Assembly: GCA_022577435.1 (NCBI GenBank)
Contig: JAKOON010000005.1
Location: forward strand, 10,133,724 to 10,197,723
Origin: Embiotoca jacksoni
Taxonomy: Eukaryota; Chordata; Actinopteri; Embiotocidae
Direction: 5' to 3'
DNA: 64,000 bases
The notes below the pieces were generated by a model that searched no databases, was not told the origin of the DNA, and saw nothing but the letters and a program-made list of their open reading frames with translations. Below are positions 1 to 10,460 of this stretch, in pieces. Numbering within the stretch: position 1 is the first letter of the stretch; each line of letters opens with the position of its first letter. Made by a program: the position numbers and the translations under genes.

Positions 1-602
1 ATTTTTAATCACAAGAACAAATCAACATGGGCTGTCATGGCTTTTCTTTGTAACAAATGAATTCATTTATTCATTACAAAGTGGTGAACAGAAGAGAAGA
101 TAATACTATTCCCTAACAATAGGACAGCAAAAGTAACCTTGCCTTATGTTTTAAACCTGCAGGGTGGAACTTTTGTCTCTGCAAGAGAAGATGATTACGG
201 CTCCACCGTAACCTATTCTGTATAAACTCTGTATACTTTGAAATACCGAGAGATTTATCTGGCTTTGATAGGCTTTATCTGCATTGTGTGAACTTGTTTG
301 GTAAGAGCTTGTATGTAACGGATAGTTCATGTGTCTGTACAAATCTGGCACTTTAGCTACATAAAAAAAAAAAAGATCAAACACCAGATGCATTGGTAAA
401 AATCTCGATGCAGTTGGTATAATGTAATTGGGGATAATGAGGTTAAAATCTTGCAGTGAGTTTCCTTTCACTGCCATTTGAGGAGTTAGTCAAGACGACT
501 TTTAAGTTAGCGGATTTATGCATTGTGTCGATGATCCAAAAGAAGCACAGTTTAGACCATAGTGAGGTCATTACTCATTGACTTGCTCTCTGCAGATGAA
601 CT
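1..602. other. intergenic DNA at the left edge
   Basis: AT-rich sequence with a short A-run at 362-374. I see no gene or recognisable element before the orphan ORF. Confidence 0.5.
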
Positions 603-989
603 ATGGTACATTCCCAGCTTCACTCACCTGTGGCTAAGCCTCGAAGCAGTAGGGAGCTGAGCTCTGACCAGCAAGGCCTCCTGGCAAGATTCTCATTACT
701 CACGGTGCAGGTGTTCAGTACCCAGAATGCAACTGAACTAGCAGAAGCTGCAATTTATCAAACCTTACAGTGGCAGAGGTTGCAGAAAAATGAGGTAGCT
801 TCCTACTCTACGTGCTGCAATTTCATTAGGAGACACACTAGGAGCCAATTAAATCAACGTGAAGATATGAAATTCCTTCATGACAGGACTACACAGTGTA
901 ATACACATGAATATGAAAGTGTAACTGATGAGGTTACCATGGCTGATGAAATGACCCAGTTCTTAGCAATGATGCTGACACTGAAATAA
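603..989 (+). CDS. unidentified 128-codon ORF, possible last exon of a convergent gene
   Basis: The frame runs from ATG to TAA with an AATAAA hexamer only about 35 nt after the stop. The predicted product is not low-complexity and reads plausibly (for example ATELAEAAIYQTLQWQRLQK). I do not recognise it. A good splice acceptor (gctctctgcag, ending at 595) lies just upstream, but it enters this frame at an in-frame TGA. Another frame from that acceptor gives a short ELWYIPSFTHLWLSLEAVGS end before a stop. It could be a chance ORF, a decayed coding exon, or the end of a plus-strand gene lying tail-to-tail with pdzrn4. Confidence 0.25.
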   Translation: MVHSQLHSPVAKPRSSRELSSDQQGLLARFSLLTVQVFSTQNATELAEAAIYQTLQWQRLQKNEVASYSTCCNFIRRHTRSQLNQREDMKFLHDRTTQCNTHEYESVTDEVTMADEMTQFLAMMLTLK

Positions 990-3355
990 CATGAAGGAGG
1001 AGGGAATCAATGTTTACGTTGTGTAATAAATGGGAAACGCACCCTATGCACTGTCTGTCAGACATTATTTATTAATTCTGCAGCTCAGCTATGCAATCAC
1101 TGACTCTGAATTGTAATAGTAATTTCTATTGGATACGGACTCTGACCCACAGCTCATGAATAAGGAAAAGACAAACTTTACCGGAATGTTAATAGGATTC
1201 ATAGAGACGATGAATGTACAAAGGCTACCAAAGTGTTTTGTACACAGCAAAGAGCTTGCTCGGTCGACCACACACGTCAATCTTTTCCACTTTGGAGGTA
1301 AAGGAAAACACTGGGGGATAGACTTCAGGCTGAGGAGGTGCGGTTCATGCAGGATTTTCTAAAGCTAGTTTGGAATAAATGCTAGTGAACTGTGACTGGC
1401 ACTGTGTTTGTGGGGCAGTGTGGGCAGTGACAATCAAAATATACATTTTTGTCTGAGACCTGAGAACTGTTTCTGATCCCAAGTTAAAGCCGAGCATGAC
1501 TGGATATTGACTAGATGAGCTGGTAAAGTAAAAGTTCTTAGCATCCATGCTACATTTGGCTGTTTGAAAGCAAACCAGTTGTATGATTTCAGTAATAGTG
1601 TGAGCTGAGTGTCGCAGAGAGGCTATGTTTCCACCAGAGGGTATTACTCAGCTCTTAAAATCTGTAGTATGTGTCTATGAATAATGGACTAGCATGTCTC
1701 TGTCCAGGGCTAACAGTATTACAATATCTTTTAGGGAGTATTATATGTTTTCTAATTGCAATCCAAATACTATATGTTTGAGACCTCTGCAGTGCGTATT
1801 GCAGTTTGGTAACCCATTTTATGAATAATGAATTGTAATTAGAGCTCTAATTGTGCTCTGAAATATTCACAAATTTCTGCTTAATAGGTCCCCAAATGCA
1901 TTTGGCTGGGGTGAAAATGAAACAACAAATGACAATAAAACCGGGGGTGTCGGAGAAAAAAAAGTCCAAATGGTTCTCAGAAGCAATAAAAGATCTCTGC
2001 CAGTAATGACACAAACATAGTCAGCAGGGAGTTTGAATACAGAGAGCTGTGATGAGGCAAAGAATGAGACAACAGAAGATTATACTTTTTTTTTTTAACT
2101 AATCCATTAAACTATTAACTTGTTACTTTTGTATTCTATTCACAGTTGGCTGTAAAAATGTGTCTATGAAACAGGTTTTCCGCATGGTGTCGTGATACTG
2201 GAAATGAATGTGAAATAACAACTTTCTCATTTTCATCACAAACGAGTGCAGTTTTCTCTGAAGCCAACTGAAGTTTTTCTGCTCTCCCAGCAACTAAAGG
2301 CATTAGTGAATGTTTTCAAGGACTGCAGTGTGAGGCAACTTACTGTAGTCTGAGGTGATCAACATGCACCACCACCTCTCTGCAGCCCAGAATCAATCAC
2401 TGAAGTTCATATATGTAGGCAAGGAATATCTGAACACCACTGAGCATTTCCACTGTGTTTAACATTTTAGTTAAAAGGTCTCGCTCCAGACAAACACATC
2501 ATCAGTCTGGCTTTCGAACATTGTCCTTTTTATCAATGCGAGTGGTGTAATAGGGTGGATGGCAGCGCTGGTCTGTCGGTTAATTGGTTGGTCCCCCACT
2601 TTAGCCAGACTAAAATGTGACTGTCACATTTTGGTGCGAGTTTTGGAGCTTTAAAAACCAGACAGTAGCTGCATTCAGACCAATAATCTGGTGTTACTGC
2701 ATTTCAGAGAGGCACATCAACCGGTCTTGTAATGCATGTATATATGGCTCACATTTTCTATCACAGTATTTTTTTTTTTTTTAAGATTGTACAATTATTA
2801 TTTAAACTAATAATTTATGTCTGGCAACTTGTTATGGGCCTTAATAATTTGTGTCACAAATGATTGCGTGATGTGGTGTTTTCCCCCGTTAAAGAGAGTT
2901 AGCTGTGGGTTAGAAATGATTGTGTTGCAAAGCTATAACCGAAGAGTATGCAGTTAATTAGTGTCCTTTCGTAATGCGTGTTATAACTCATAACACAGCG
3001 TGCTACGCACCATGATGGAAGTTGTCTAAGTGTGACTCTAGTTCTGTGAGTAGCCTAAATATAGTTCCGCTGCCCTCTGTGATGTTTACAGTAGTTATAC
3101 CTCGGCAGAGCCTTAAATAAAGAAATCACATTGTAGGAGAAATTTATAATGGAATACTATTATTATGATACTATGACGGGAGCATTACAGTGTCCTCTCT
3201 CAGATACATTGATATATAAAGCACGTTAGTCTCCATTAGCAGGCGATATGAAAACCCTCCTTCTCCAAACGGAGAACTGCCACATTTTTACTCTTCAAAC
3301 ACAAAGAGAGCATAGCTGGCAATATATATAACTACGACATCTTTTATAGCTTTTA
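990..3355. other. intergenic DNA
   Basis: No supported gene. It contains a 16-bp perfect palindrome with TAAT cores (1837-1852) and a 10-bp inverted repeat around 2622. Part of 2560-2700 (the ggtctgtcggtt...ccagactaaaatg stretch) resembles common dispersed fish repeat sequence, but I cannot delimit it. Confidence 0.45.
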
Positions 3356-3590
3356 TAGCTGGGTGGGTTAGGTTAGGTTAGGTAGTTACTTTATTAATCC
3401 CCGAGGGGAATTTTTTTTTCGCTACAGCAGCATACAGGAAGCAATAAGATAATAATAGAATAATAAAAGCAATAAAATAGCAGTAAAAATATAAAATATA
3501 AAATGCACAGTATATACAGTACAGTATATATCTATATATATTATATACAAACAACCAAGAACACAGACAACAGTGTTATTGTTGTGTGAT
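3356..3590 (-). mobile_element. retrotransposon 3' tail, copy 1
   Basis: On the minus strand the sequence runs GCTGCTGTAGCG, an A-run, TTCCCCTCGGGGATTAATAA and AGTA, then a short CCTAA-type tandem repeat. The CCCC-T-CGGGG part can form a hairpin. Related tails occur at about 32375, 34185 and 48440. The AT-rich DNA up to about 3590 is probably the 3' untranslated part of the same element. This is a typical end of a fish LINE or of a SINE that shares its tail; the exact family is not assigned. Confidence 0.6.
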
Positions 3591-4605
3591 GGATTTTGCC
3601 AAAGGTGAGTTATTGTACAGTCTTATTGTACATCAAGTTTGCCGCTTTTCTAACGTAACCCAACATGACCTGAGTATTTCGACTGTATTGGTGTACTTCT
3701 TTCAGTTGTTAATTCCTTTGAGACGTTGATTATGTTGAGCTGGTTGGATGGTTCACCACATCAGTTATCGTAGAGGCTCTTGGCCTATTTGTGTTTATGC
3801 GCATTTGGCATTTTGGCCTGTCATAGAGCCTACCCATGTATTTTTGCTTTCAGTTTGGTTTATGGCAAAAACATCTGCGCTACGGGTGTTCCCATCAACC
3901 TCAGCACATTTTAACACGCTAAAGTAAATGGAGACAAATTGCAAACCTGTTGAATTGTACCTGCCGCCATTATCAGCATGTTAGGGCGCTAACATTAGCA
4001 TTCAGCTTAAAGTTCCCTCGGTAAGGCCTTACAGAGGAGCCAGCGTGGCTGTGCACTCTCCATGTTGTTTTGTGATGGGGATTAAAAAGAGAGATAAGGC
4101 TTCTGCGGATTTTTTTTTTTTTTTTATACAATAACCATTTTCAGCGTTAAGAATGTCAGCGGAGATGTTAAGCGATTTCATGCCCCATAATCCTCTATCA
4201 CTGGACTCACTATTTTCTCCTGCTTGATTAAGGCATGTAAATTCTGAACAGCTGGCTCAGCACCAGCAGTCTGTCCGTAGCACCTGCGTACACACCGCTA
4301 CATCTGGCACGATAGGGGCCAATTACCACAACGTAACAGTTATGATATCAAAGATCAAAGCTGTCATCAATTTCTGAAGTGACATCAAGAGAGCCGCGAT
4401 CTGAATTACCAGTTTGCGACTCGCCCTTGAGATCAGGAGTGAGAGAGGGCACGATGAAGAACACTGCACCATCATGTGTCAAGTGGATCTGTATGTCAAT
4501 AAATACGGGCCTTTCTGGATGAATAATGAGAGAGAATTTGTAGTTTTTGCTGTTCAGGGAATCTTAAAGGTTATCAGGAAACATTCATAACAGTGTCTAT
4601 GTGTT

Positions 4606-4607
<2 letters not shown>
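3591..4607. other. intergenic DNA
   Basis: No gene seen. There is a T-run at 4110-4125. The stretch around 3930-4010 (cgctaacattagcattcagc) resembles dispersed fish repeat sequence. Confidence 0.4.

Positions 4608-4655
<48 letters not shown>
4608..4655. repeat. (TG)n microsatellite
   Basis: About 24 uninterrupted TG units. Confidence 0.97.
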
Positions 4656-4658
<3 letters not shown>

Positions 4659-6580
4659 TTGTGTGCGCGAGCAGAGCGCTGAAGAGGAGATGAGCCACCG
4701 CTATCTGCTTGACATTTCTGTCAGCGCCGGTATTTGAACTGCTGGGTTGCTCTGACAAATGCCACGGCTGTCACAGGCTCGATTTTAATTACACCTGACT
4801 GGGTCTTTCAGGAGCTCAGGGATGAACTTAATTAGTGAGCAAGCACTCGGGCCAGTTCTGGCGTTGGTTGGTGCAACCTACATGGCTTCTTCTGTGGCTT
4901 TTCATTGGCATTTTAATGGCCTCGGTCTGAGAGAATTAACAAATGAGGGGAAAGCAAATGGGCTCGTGGGATGCCGGAGTCTGCTTTTCAACACCAACTT
5001 GGATGTTAATGTTTGGTTGGTGTGTAAATGGAGATGCTTTTAAATGCCACAGATTGTAATGAAAGTGAGAGGCACTGAGCATGGAGTACAACCTAAAATC
5101 ACAGACTGTGACACCTCGCCATTATAACACAGTTTTGTATGTTAATTAGAGGACGCCATCAGGAAGGGCTTTAATAGTGATACACTTTGAACAATGGCAT
5201 TTTTGTTTTGTCAGGAATTGGATGGAGTTATTCACACACAAAAATATTAAGACAACAAAAAAGCAGAGAAAATAAAAGACATGTTGCTTGGCAACAAAAA
5301 AAAAAACAGACATCATGCCTATGGGTAACAAAAAACAATTTCTTCTTCTAAAAAATAAAAGGTATAAATATCAAGAGGTCTTGGTTCCTTTCATATTTTA
5401 CCGGTTTCTTAAAATGGAACAAGTTCAAGTTGAATTGACACAAAGAAGTACAGAACAATCTTCGGGCAATACGGTATCCGTGACACTTCAATTTCAGCTT
5501 TAGCACTCTGACAACTTAAGATAATACAGAGACCAGAGTATCCCAGTAGCTCTCCCCAGCATATGACAAGGCCATAGTGATGATTAAGTGGTTGGTACAT
5601 TTTAATGAACACAAAGCCATCCAAGTGGAAGGAGATTTTAATTGAAATCTCCTTCTGTTTAATAACTTAACATATTCACTGTGAGTCCCTCTTCAGGAGA
5701 TATCTGAGGTGAACGTGTGTTCAGTGAACAAGTAATTCTGTTTCACTTCACCAGACTGGTCTTCAACCCCGGGAATACTTGCAATAGTTTTTGTTACTGG
5801 TCTTTGCACCGTTGACTTTTCTGATATGACACCACTTCCTCAAACCCCTCCTCTTTTCTGTATCCACTGTCCCTCAGCATTACCACATACGACTATAAGA
5901 GCAGCAAAGATTGTTGCGTGTGTTCACACCGTTCACGCCAACCACCACACAGAAAAGTTTTATGTGCAGTAGTAAAATGATTCAGAAAATACAACTTTAG
6001 TCCATAACAAATGTTTGATGGATAGGCCGGCCCCCCAAAAAAAGTCGACCACATTTTTACGAGTCGTTTAGTTGCAGAAAGGGAAAAAAAAACCCTCAAA
6101 CTATGCCCTGTGAGACATTATAAATAACTCGACCAGAAACATTTGTTACTGGATGTGCTTCCCCTTTAGGTAGGTGGCCTTCTGGGTTGGGTTCTGGTTG
6201 AGGGTCCTTGTTGTAGGAAGTGACTGGCAGTCTTGTGCTGAACCTGGTTATTAAGTCACTGTAATTAACCATAAGGTGTCTAGATAACTCTAAGTGTCAG
6301 TATAAACTTATCCAAATGTTGTTTAGTTTTTGCTGCCTCAAAACGAAATAAGGCTTGGTTCATGCAACGTTCTGATGGTGTCTGTCTCTCCTCATCACTG
6401 CAGGCTTGCTCCAGACTCCAAAGGCTTGTTACCAACTAAGAGCCACGGTTAGAGGATAAGACACTACCACAGACAGGAGCCACAGATCTGGACAGGTAAC
6501 ACATTACTTGCAATGGGCTTAGTGTTTCAGGCTTTCTGAATTGTGTGTACCTTCTACCCTCTATTACGCTCTCTGTCACT

Positions 6581-6583
<3 letters not shown>
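4656..6583. other. intergenic DNA
   Basis: No supported gene. It contains an 11-bp perfect inverted repeat with a 6-nt loop at 5628-5655, in sequence without neighbouring coding potential. Confidence 0.45.
5628..5655. repeat. 11-bp perfect inverted repeat
   Basis: Arms gaaggagattt and aaatctccttc are separated by taattg. It could form a hairpin in RNA of either strand. No neighbouring gene explains it. Confidence 0.7.

Positions 6584-6615
<32 letters not shown>
6584..6615. repeat. (CA)n microsatellite
   Basis: About 16 CA units. A shorter TG run follows at 6738-6755. Confidence 0.95.
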
Positions 6616-6617
<2 letters not shown>

Positions 6618-8169
6618 GAGGGTGCAGGTCCTTTTATGTCCTGGCTATCAAAAAAAAGTCCAGTCTCCCTGCTGGTTATTCCGATTCCGAATTATTACCA
6701 CTTTTGCATTTGCGTTGTTGTTAACAGGCAGCTTGCATCGTGTGTGTGTGTGTGTGCTTGTAAGTTTTATTTTAAAAGTTCATTCTTACAGTTTTGTATT
6801 TCTGTGTGTAATGTAACACAGAGTTAACAATGTTACTTATTGCATTCTTTCTCAGCCCTGGATGTCTGATGCCACCACAGGTATATGTTTTTAAATAATT
6901 AAATCAATATCATAATCGTGCAACAACAAGTCCACTGTTGGCTTGAAATAATGACTATTAGTCGATGAGGGGAAACTTTAGTCGGGGGCACCCCGACTGA
7001 TGGACCCTTGATGAGTTCAGTAGCCTCAATGTTTCCTGGTGAAGGTTTTTCACTGCAGTTAAAATATTACCCAGGATCTAAAAAATAGCAATAGATTTTG
7101 GTCTTTTATAACTGTTTTAACCACAACAACAAAAAAAGCATGGTCCAGCATGTCATACCAAAAAACAATAATTTATTATCATTTCTTTTGCAAAGACCAC
7201 CATCATCACACATTTTACCTGGCTACAAATGCGCCACCTATGCATTACTCGAAATGAGACCATCAGACATCGACTCAAAACATACAGGACTTGGTTTAAA
7301 ATTTCAAATTTACAATACTTCAATTAAAAATGAGGCCTTTGGAATGAGTATACTGTACATGTAACTGAACTCTAATGGCAACCCATTCGTCTCACCAGTT
7401 CTAAAATGCTGTGTTCTGAGTCCTGCTCAGTGGCAATCATCCCAACACCAGTTTAATGTGACGGCAAACATAATTCAGTAACGACTATACAATATCTATG
7501 AATGACTTTCACTTAACAGAAACTCAAATTATACAATGTATGAATAAGGCTGAATAAAATCTCTGTTGCACAGAGATATACAGACAGTTTGTTGTTTGTG
7601 AATCAAATCAGAATGACGTGTCATTGATTCAGGTTTTGCTATTAAGGCTATGCTGAGTAAAGGTCTATGTGGAGAGTACATACGAGGTAAAAATACTTGT
7701 ATGCAGGTCCATCTGTTGAGAAACAAAACTCAATATTGACTCAAAATAAAATTAAGTACAAAATAATTTTATCTAAAGCTGCAAACCAGACAGACAAAGC
7801 TGCAGCATTGGCTGAGACAGGACATCTTTTTTGGATGTCTTATTATACCCAAAGAATCTCCAAAAAAGTATTTTGAATACAATCATATAGAGACTTCTGT
7901 GTCCTCTAAGGTATTTTTCCACTGACGTGTCAGTGTAGCAGCTTTGTGTGTGTTGTTTCCTTGTTTGTAGCTTTGTCGTTGAAGTGGCTGAAGTTCACAA
8001 ATTACAGAAAGAACACATGAAGGGTTTCACTGTAAAATGAGGTATCCAGCTTTTTAAAAATGTGTTTACCAAATTGCAGATGATAAAACTGATATTAGCA
8101 AAAGTTATTTGTTTGCCAAAAACCCTTGCTCATATTAACAATTTACAATGTTCAGCAGTCTAAAATATT
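6616..8169. other. intergenic DNA or distal pdzrn4 3' UTR
   Basis: AT-rich sequence without a supported ORF. It may partly be transcribed if the distal polyadenylation signal at 7172 is used. Confidence 0.4.
7172..7177 (-). terminator. candidate distal polyadenylation signal for pdzrn4
   Basis: A second minus-strand AATAAA, about 1 kb beyond the first, lies in AT-rich sequence. It would give a 3' UTR of about 1.8 kb. Hexamers of this kind are common by chance. Confidence 0.25.
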
Positions 8170-8987
8170 TAGGTCTTAAGGGCATTTTTATTTGAAACAT
8201 TACATTTTTATGGGGTTTCTTCCCTTTTCATGGCAGTGGAGGATGATGGTCAAAGTAAATGTCTTCCTAGTTTTAACTGAGACGTGAAATGCATTTGTAT
8301 AAATATGTTTTGCATATGATAGTAAAAAAAAAAAGTACAAATTTGTTGCTGAAATGCATCGTGTCATAATTGCAGTACCCAAGTTTAACATCTGACCCAT
8401 GAAACCTCATTCCAAGCAACAGTTTGTTTCAAGTTCAAAACATTTTGCAATAGTTATGGTTGGAATGTGTGAGATACTATATGTGTGCCTTTAAAGCTGA
8501 TGTTTGGATCTTATTTAAACTTTAACATTTTTTGATGAAATCTGTATGGTTCAGTGTTAAATTAGTTGGACTTCTAGGCCATGCTCAGCTACTATGGACA
8601 TGATGACCCCCTGATCCATCATTGGTAACTGAACATAATACACAAAAGAAAAAAAAAAATGGAAAGATTTCCATACAGCTGTCTTGAGTTATATGGTTAC
8701 AACACAAATATGAAAATAGAATTGAAAAGATAAACATGTCTAGTGTGAAGTAATAAAATAAATGTATTGTCATAGGTTCATAGAAAAATGTTTTCCCCAC
8801 AGAGTGATGTGAAAAACAACTTTGAAAAACATCAAGAAAATGCCATGGCGTCACTGATAAACTTCTTTACAAAATGCTTTTTTGGGTTACAAAGTGTGAA
8901 AAATATTCCTGTTGTCCTCATAAAAACGCCACATTTAACGAGGCAAGTATGTTGTACCACATGGGGTAGAAGGTTTGTGTATTTTCT
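8170..8987 (-). other. pdzrn4: probable pdzrn4 3' UTR
   Basis: This is AT-rich sequence after the TAA stop with no open frame of note. An AATAAA hexamer on the minus strand at 8192-8187 gives a natural end about 800 nt downstream of the stop. The true end is not known; a second AATAAA at 7177-7172 could give a longer transcript. Confidence 0.5.
8187..8192 (-). terminator. candidate polyadenylation signal for pdzrn4
   Basis: This is the first AATAAA found downstream of the pdzrn4 stop on the minus strand. It is followed by a T-containing stretch suited to cleavage. No transcript evidence is available. Confidence 0.45.
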
Positions 8988-10460
8988 TTATACAGTAGTG
9001 ACTGAAAGGAAGGCATTGTGCACCTTGGCTCCCTCAGGGGCCTTCGTGCCATGAGTCATCAGCTCCTGGATAGTCATCCAGTTATCCAAGATCTTCTTGT
9101 TGCGTTTCTTCATCATCTTCTTGTGGCTGAGCTCTATGATGCTGACTTCCTTGCGACCCTCGCTGCTGCTCTGAGGGTTCTCCTTCAAGCTTTCCAGCCG
9201 ACTCCGCTGCATGAATTCCCGTCTTTTTCTCTGTTCTTTTGCCCTGACAAGGTGCTGCTTCCTTTCCTCTTTACTCCAGTACCTCCCCATCTTCATTTCA
9301 CTCATTGCATCATCATCTGTTGTCATTCCACCACTGCGCTCTTCTTTAATCTTTAGGGCTCGCTCCCTCAGGATTTTGTCTCTCACGGGCCGTTTGGTGA
9401 TGTACCGGGTGCCGTCGCTGCGGATCTTGACCTTCCACTCCATCTTGGGCTCATTAATGGGCCGCTGAGGCTCTTTGCAGACACTAAGCAGGCTGAGCTG
9501 GCTCTGAGCGTACTCCACAGCGGAGCGCTGCTGGATCAGCTGCATGTAACTCTGGTAGTGGCGGGCATGAGCTGGGATGTTGGCCGGCCTCTGCTGGGAA
9601 CTGTGGGAAGGAGAAAAGTAAGGAATGCGGGAAGCACATTGCTTTAACTTTCCTGTGCTCTCCTCCTCAGCCTGAGGCGTCTGGTCTGACTCAGAGGGAT
9701 TGCTGTGGTCGGGGCTGCTGCTCTTTCCCGGGACTGGAGCACGGCATGCTGGGACGGGGCTCGGGCTAAGAGAGTGGCCAGCAGCAAGGCCGCTGCAGAG
9801 GTTCCTCTGGTTGGTGAGACTGACCATTCTCTGGAGCGAGTGCTCCGGGGAGCGGTCCATTGCCAGAGGGGTGCTCCGTGAACTTTCTGCCGTGTTATAG
9901 GCACTGGAGCTGTCCTTGTCCGATTTCTCCAACCTCTCGTTAATGTCGGCCAGCTTACCCCTTGTGGGCTCACCACAGTGGAGGCTTTGATTTTTGGTGG
10001 AGGGAGCAGAGCGGCCCGTTGACGGAGATTGCTGACCCTTGCGAAGCTTATGAGCCTGCATGATGTTCTGACATTCAAGCTCGATGCTGCGCAGCTCCTC
10101 ATTGAGCATACGTAGCTCGTGCTGTACGCCGCCCTGCTCCCCCATGCTGCACTCGATGGTGCTGCGGTGGCTGTAGAACAGGTCATACTCACCGCTGTTT
10201 CGTATCTGACACTTTAGCTCCAAAAGCTGCTGGAAACGATCCCCCTCCGTCTCATCATCATCCTCGTCCTCTCTGTCCTCCAGCCGTGAGGAGCTGGAGG
10301 TACAGTGTGTGTCCCGATTATCTCTCAGGCACTGGGACAGACGTCTCTGGATGTGTGCCAAGACATTATGTTCCGAGCTGTCCATTCTTTCCTTCATACT
10401 CCGTACATTGTCCTTATGATGAGGGAGTGTGGAGCATGTGGGCTTGTCATCTTCAGCTCT
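8988..10460 (-). CDS. pdzrn4: pdzrn4 exon 8 (large terminal coding exon)
   Basis: The acceptor attcgtttcag opens the reading frame at RAEDDKPTCS, 21 codons upstream of the first internal Met, and the frame runs 490 codons to TAA. It contains an acidic run (EDREDEDDDETEGD), the conserved FQQLLELKCQIRN...GEYDL block, a coiled coil (ELRMLNEELRSIELECQNIM), the KSDKDSSSAYNTAESSRSTP motif, ANIPAHARHYQSYMQLIQQ, and the basic C-terminal block beginning MEWKVKIRSDGTRYITKRPV and including KKMMKKRNKK. The last residues, SVTTV, form a class I PDZ ligand (Thr at -2, Val at 0). The segment between exon 7 and FQQLLELK is poorly conserved compared with mammals. Confidence 0.95.
   Translation of the reverse strand, partial: RAEDDKPTCSTLPHHKDNVRSMKERMDSSEHNVLAHIQRRLSQCLRDNRDTHCTSSSSRLEDREDEDDDETEGDRFQQLLELKCQIRNSGEYDLFYSHRSTIECSMGEQGGVQHELRMLNEELRSIELECQNIMQAHKLRKGQQSPSTGRSAPSTKNQSLHCGEPTRGKLADINERLEKSDKDSSSAYNTAESSRSTPLAMDRSPEHSLQRMVSLTNQRNLCSGLAAGHSLSPSPVPACRAPVPGKSSSPDHSNPSESDQTPQAEEESTGKLKQCASRIPYFSPSHSSQQRPANIPAHARHYQSYMQLIQQRSAVEYAQSQLSLLSVCKEPQRPINEPKMEWKVKIRSDGTRYITKRPVRDKILRERALKIKEERSGGMTTDDDAMSEMKMGRYWSKEERKQHLVRAKEQRKRREFMQRSRLESLKENPQSSSEGRKEVSIIELSHKKMMKKRNKKILDNWMTIQELMTHGTKAPEGAKVHNAFLSVTTV

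Noticed and set aside
8585..8854. 89-codon minus-strand frame downstream of the pdzrn4 stop
   Set aside because: Phe-rich product of AT-rich 3' UTR sequence; no homology recognised.
9644..10192. 182-codon minus-strand frame overlapping exon 8
   Set aside because: It is a shadow of the pdzrn4 terminal exon in another frame.
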